NCBI GenBank assembly: GCA_018223385.1
Contig: JAGTTR010000001.1
Coordinates: forward strand, 124,001 to 188,000
Direction of reading: 5' to 3'
DNA length: 64,000 bases
From: Oscillospiraceae bacterium Marseille-Q3528
Lineage (GTDB): Bacteria; Bacillota; Clostridia; Lachnospirales; Lachnospiraceae
Positions 63,181 to 64,000 of the stretch are shown in pieces (the stretch's first letter is position 1; every line of letters starts with the position of its first letter). A program made the translations under genes and the position numbers. The notes under the pieces are model-generated. The model ran no database searches, was not told the origin of the DNA, and was given only the letters and a program-made list of their open reading frames with translations.

Positions 63181-64000
63181 TCATCCTGCCTGTTGTTCTT
63201 TTTTGTCTCTGCGTCTCGTGATGGCATCCACCAGCACCGCGATGGCGCCGTCACCGGTCACGTTGCAGGCCGTTCCGAAGCTGTCCTGGGCCAGGTACAG
63301 GGCGATCATAAGAGAACACAGGCTCTCGTCAAAGCCCAGCATCGTGCTTAAAAGTCCCAGCGCCGCCATCACCGCACCGCCCGGCACGCCCGGTGCTGCT
63401 ACCATCGTCACACCCAGCATGAGGATAAATGGCAGATAAGTTCCGAGGAATCCGTGTTCCAGGCCGAAAATCATGCACACCGCCAGGGAACAGCTGGTCA
63501 ACGTGATGGTGGAACCCGCCAGATGAATGGTAGCACACAGCGGGATCACGAAATCCGCGATTTTATTCTGTACGTTGTTTTTCTTCGTACAATCCAGCGT
63601 CACCGGAATGGTAGCTGCGGAAGACTGGGTACCGATGGCCGTCGCATAGGCAGGCAGCATATTTTTGATCAGAGAAAAGGGATTCTTCCCCGCATAGGTG
63701 CCCGCCAGAAGATACTGCACAAGGATCATGCAGAGCTGCAGCACGATGACCACAGCAAATACCTTGATAAATACGCCCAGCACCGAGAAAACAGTTCCGG
63801 CAAAGGCCATATCCGCAAACACACCGCACACGTAAATGGGCAGCAGCGGAATGATGATCCCGGAAATCACACCGGAGACGATCTTCTGAAACTCATCGAA
63901 CACCTTTTTCAGGCCATCGGCTTTGCACACCGCAATGCCTAAGCCCATGACAAAGGAAAACACCAGCGCAGACATGACTTCCATGATGGCCGGCATCTCC
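63181..64000 (-). CDS. dicarboxylate/amino acid:cation symporter, C-terminal part (cut by edge)
   Basis: About 273 codons are inside the window and the N-terminus lies beyond. GTQSSAATIPVTLDC is the HP1-like serine-rich loop, and GVPGGAVMAALGL and QDSFGTACNVTGDGAIAVLVD are HP2 and the helix-8 region of the DAACS family. It takes up dicarboxylates or glutamate/serine with sodium or protons. Co-transcribed with the HAD gene and pfkA. Confidence 0.9.
   Translation of the reverse strand, partial: EMPAIMEVMSALVFSFVMGLGIAVCKADGLKKVFDEFQKIVSGVISGIIIPLLPIYVCGVFADMAFAGTVFSVLGVFIKVFAVVIVLQLCMILVQYLLAGTYAGKNPFSLIKNMLPAYATAIGTQSSAATIPVTLDCTKKNNVQNKIADFVIPLCATIHLAGSTITLTSCSLAVCMIFGLEHGFLGTYLPFILMLGVTMVAAPGVPGGAVMAALGLLSTMLGFDESLCSLMIALYLAQDSFGTACNVTGDGAIAVLVDAITRRRDKKEQQAG

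Overview
The window reads as a chromosomal stretch of a spore-forming gut-type Clostridium relative, most likely Lachnospiraceae. This is inferred from the gene families and their order: sufCBDSU, gap-pgk-tpiA-gpmI, secG-rnr-smpB-ssrA, SpoIIM and SpoVB-type proteins, a TAXI-TRAP transporter, an FMN-riboswitch-controlled RibU, and strong AGGAGG ribosome sites. Most genes are on the minus strand. I saw no rRNA, tRNA or CRISPR; the RNA genes and elements are tmRNA and an FMN riboswitch.

Layout. 1-5 kb: the end of a two-component system, a PfkB-type sugar kinase, a 4Fe-4S protein divergent from a Crp/Fnr regulator, and a small membrane methyltransferase. 5-9.9 kb: an accessory, partly decayed block with TfoX-N, a Fic protein lacking the motif histidine, an EFR1 flavodoxin-ferredoxin, two truncated oxidoreductase remnants joined head-on, an SDR, and a LysR gene whose end runs into sufU. 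9.9-15.6 kb: the SUF iron-sulfur operon and its divergent Rrf2 regulator. 15.8-21.2 kb: an AlkD-like protein, a HipA-like protein, tmRNA, smpB, rnr and secG. 21.2-28.9 kb: lower glycolysis (eno, gpmI, tpiA, pgk, gap) with a PdaA-like deacetylase. 29-38.4 kb: a HisJ-type phosphatase, two diguanylate cyclases, a DUF3006 plus metallo-beta-lactamase pair, an MMPL exporter and small proteins. 38.5-45.2 kb: a TAXI-TRAP transporter, then a second iron-sulfur operon iscR-nifS-nifU-mnmA. 45.3-55.7 kb: a flippase, DAHP synthase, a broken Rpn nuclease, xerD, SpoIIM, Nudix, proC, and riboflavin uptake linked to a flavoprotein. 55.7-64 kb: PadR plus an FtsW/RodA-like fusion, MocR, glnS, pfkA, a HAD phosphatase and a partial DAACS symporter.

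The most striking unexplained signal is a dispersed, highly structured repeat of about 162-170 bp. There are four full copies (1277, 14926, 41753, 54951) and several short derivatives. All full copies share a long 5' hairpin ending in a GC-UU/UC-GC loop and a 3' domain with a conserved tandem G.A pair (AUGAGC facing GCGAAU). Helices keep pairing although their sequences differ, and the ends are inverted repeats of 7-13 bp. Three full copies sit 4-17 bp from a recognisable -35 box and the fourth overlaps a -10 box. I do not recognise it as a named family.

A second coherent signal is regulatory. The two iron-sulfur operons each have their own Rrf2 regulator, and their promoters carry palindromes of the same 4-9-4 geometry (CCTA-N9-TAGG twice at suf, CCGA-N9-TCGG at isc).
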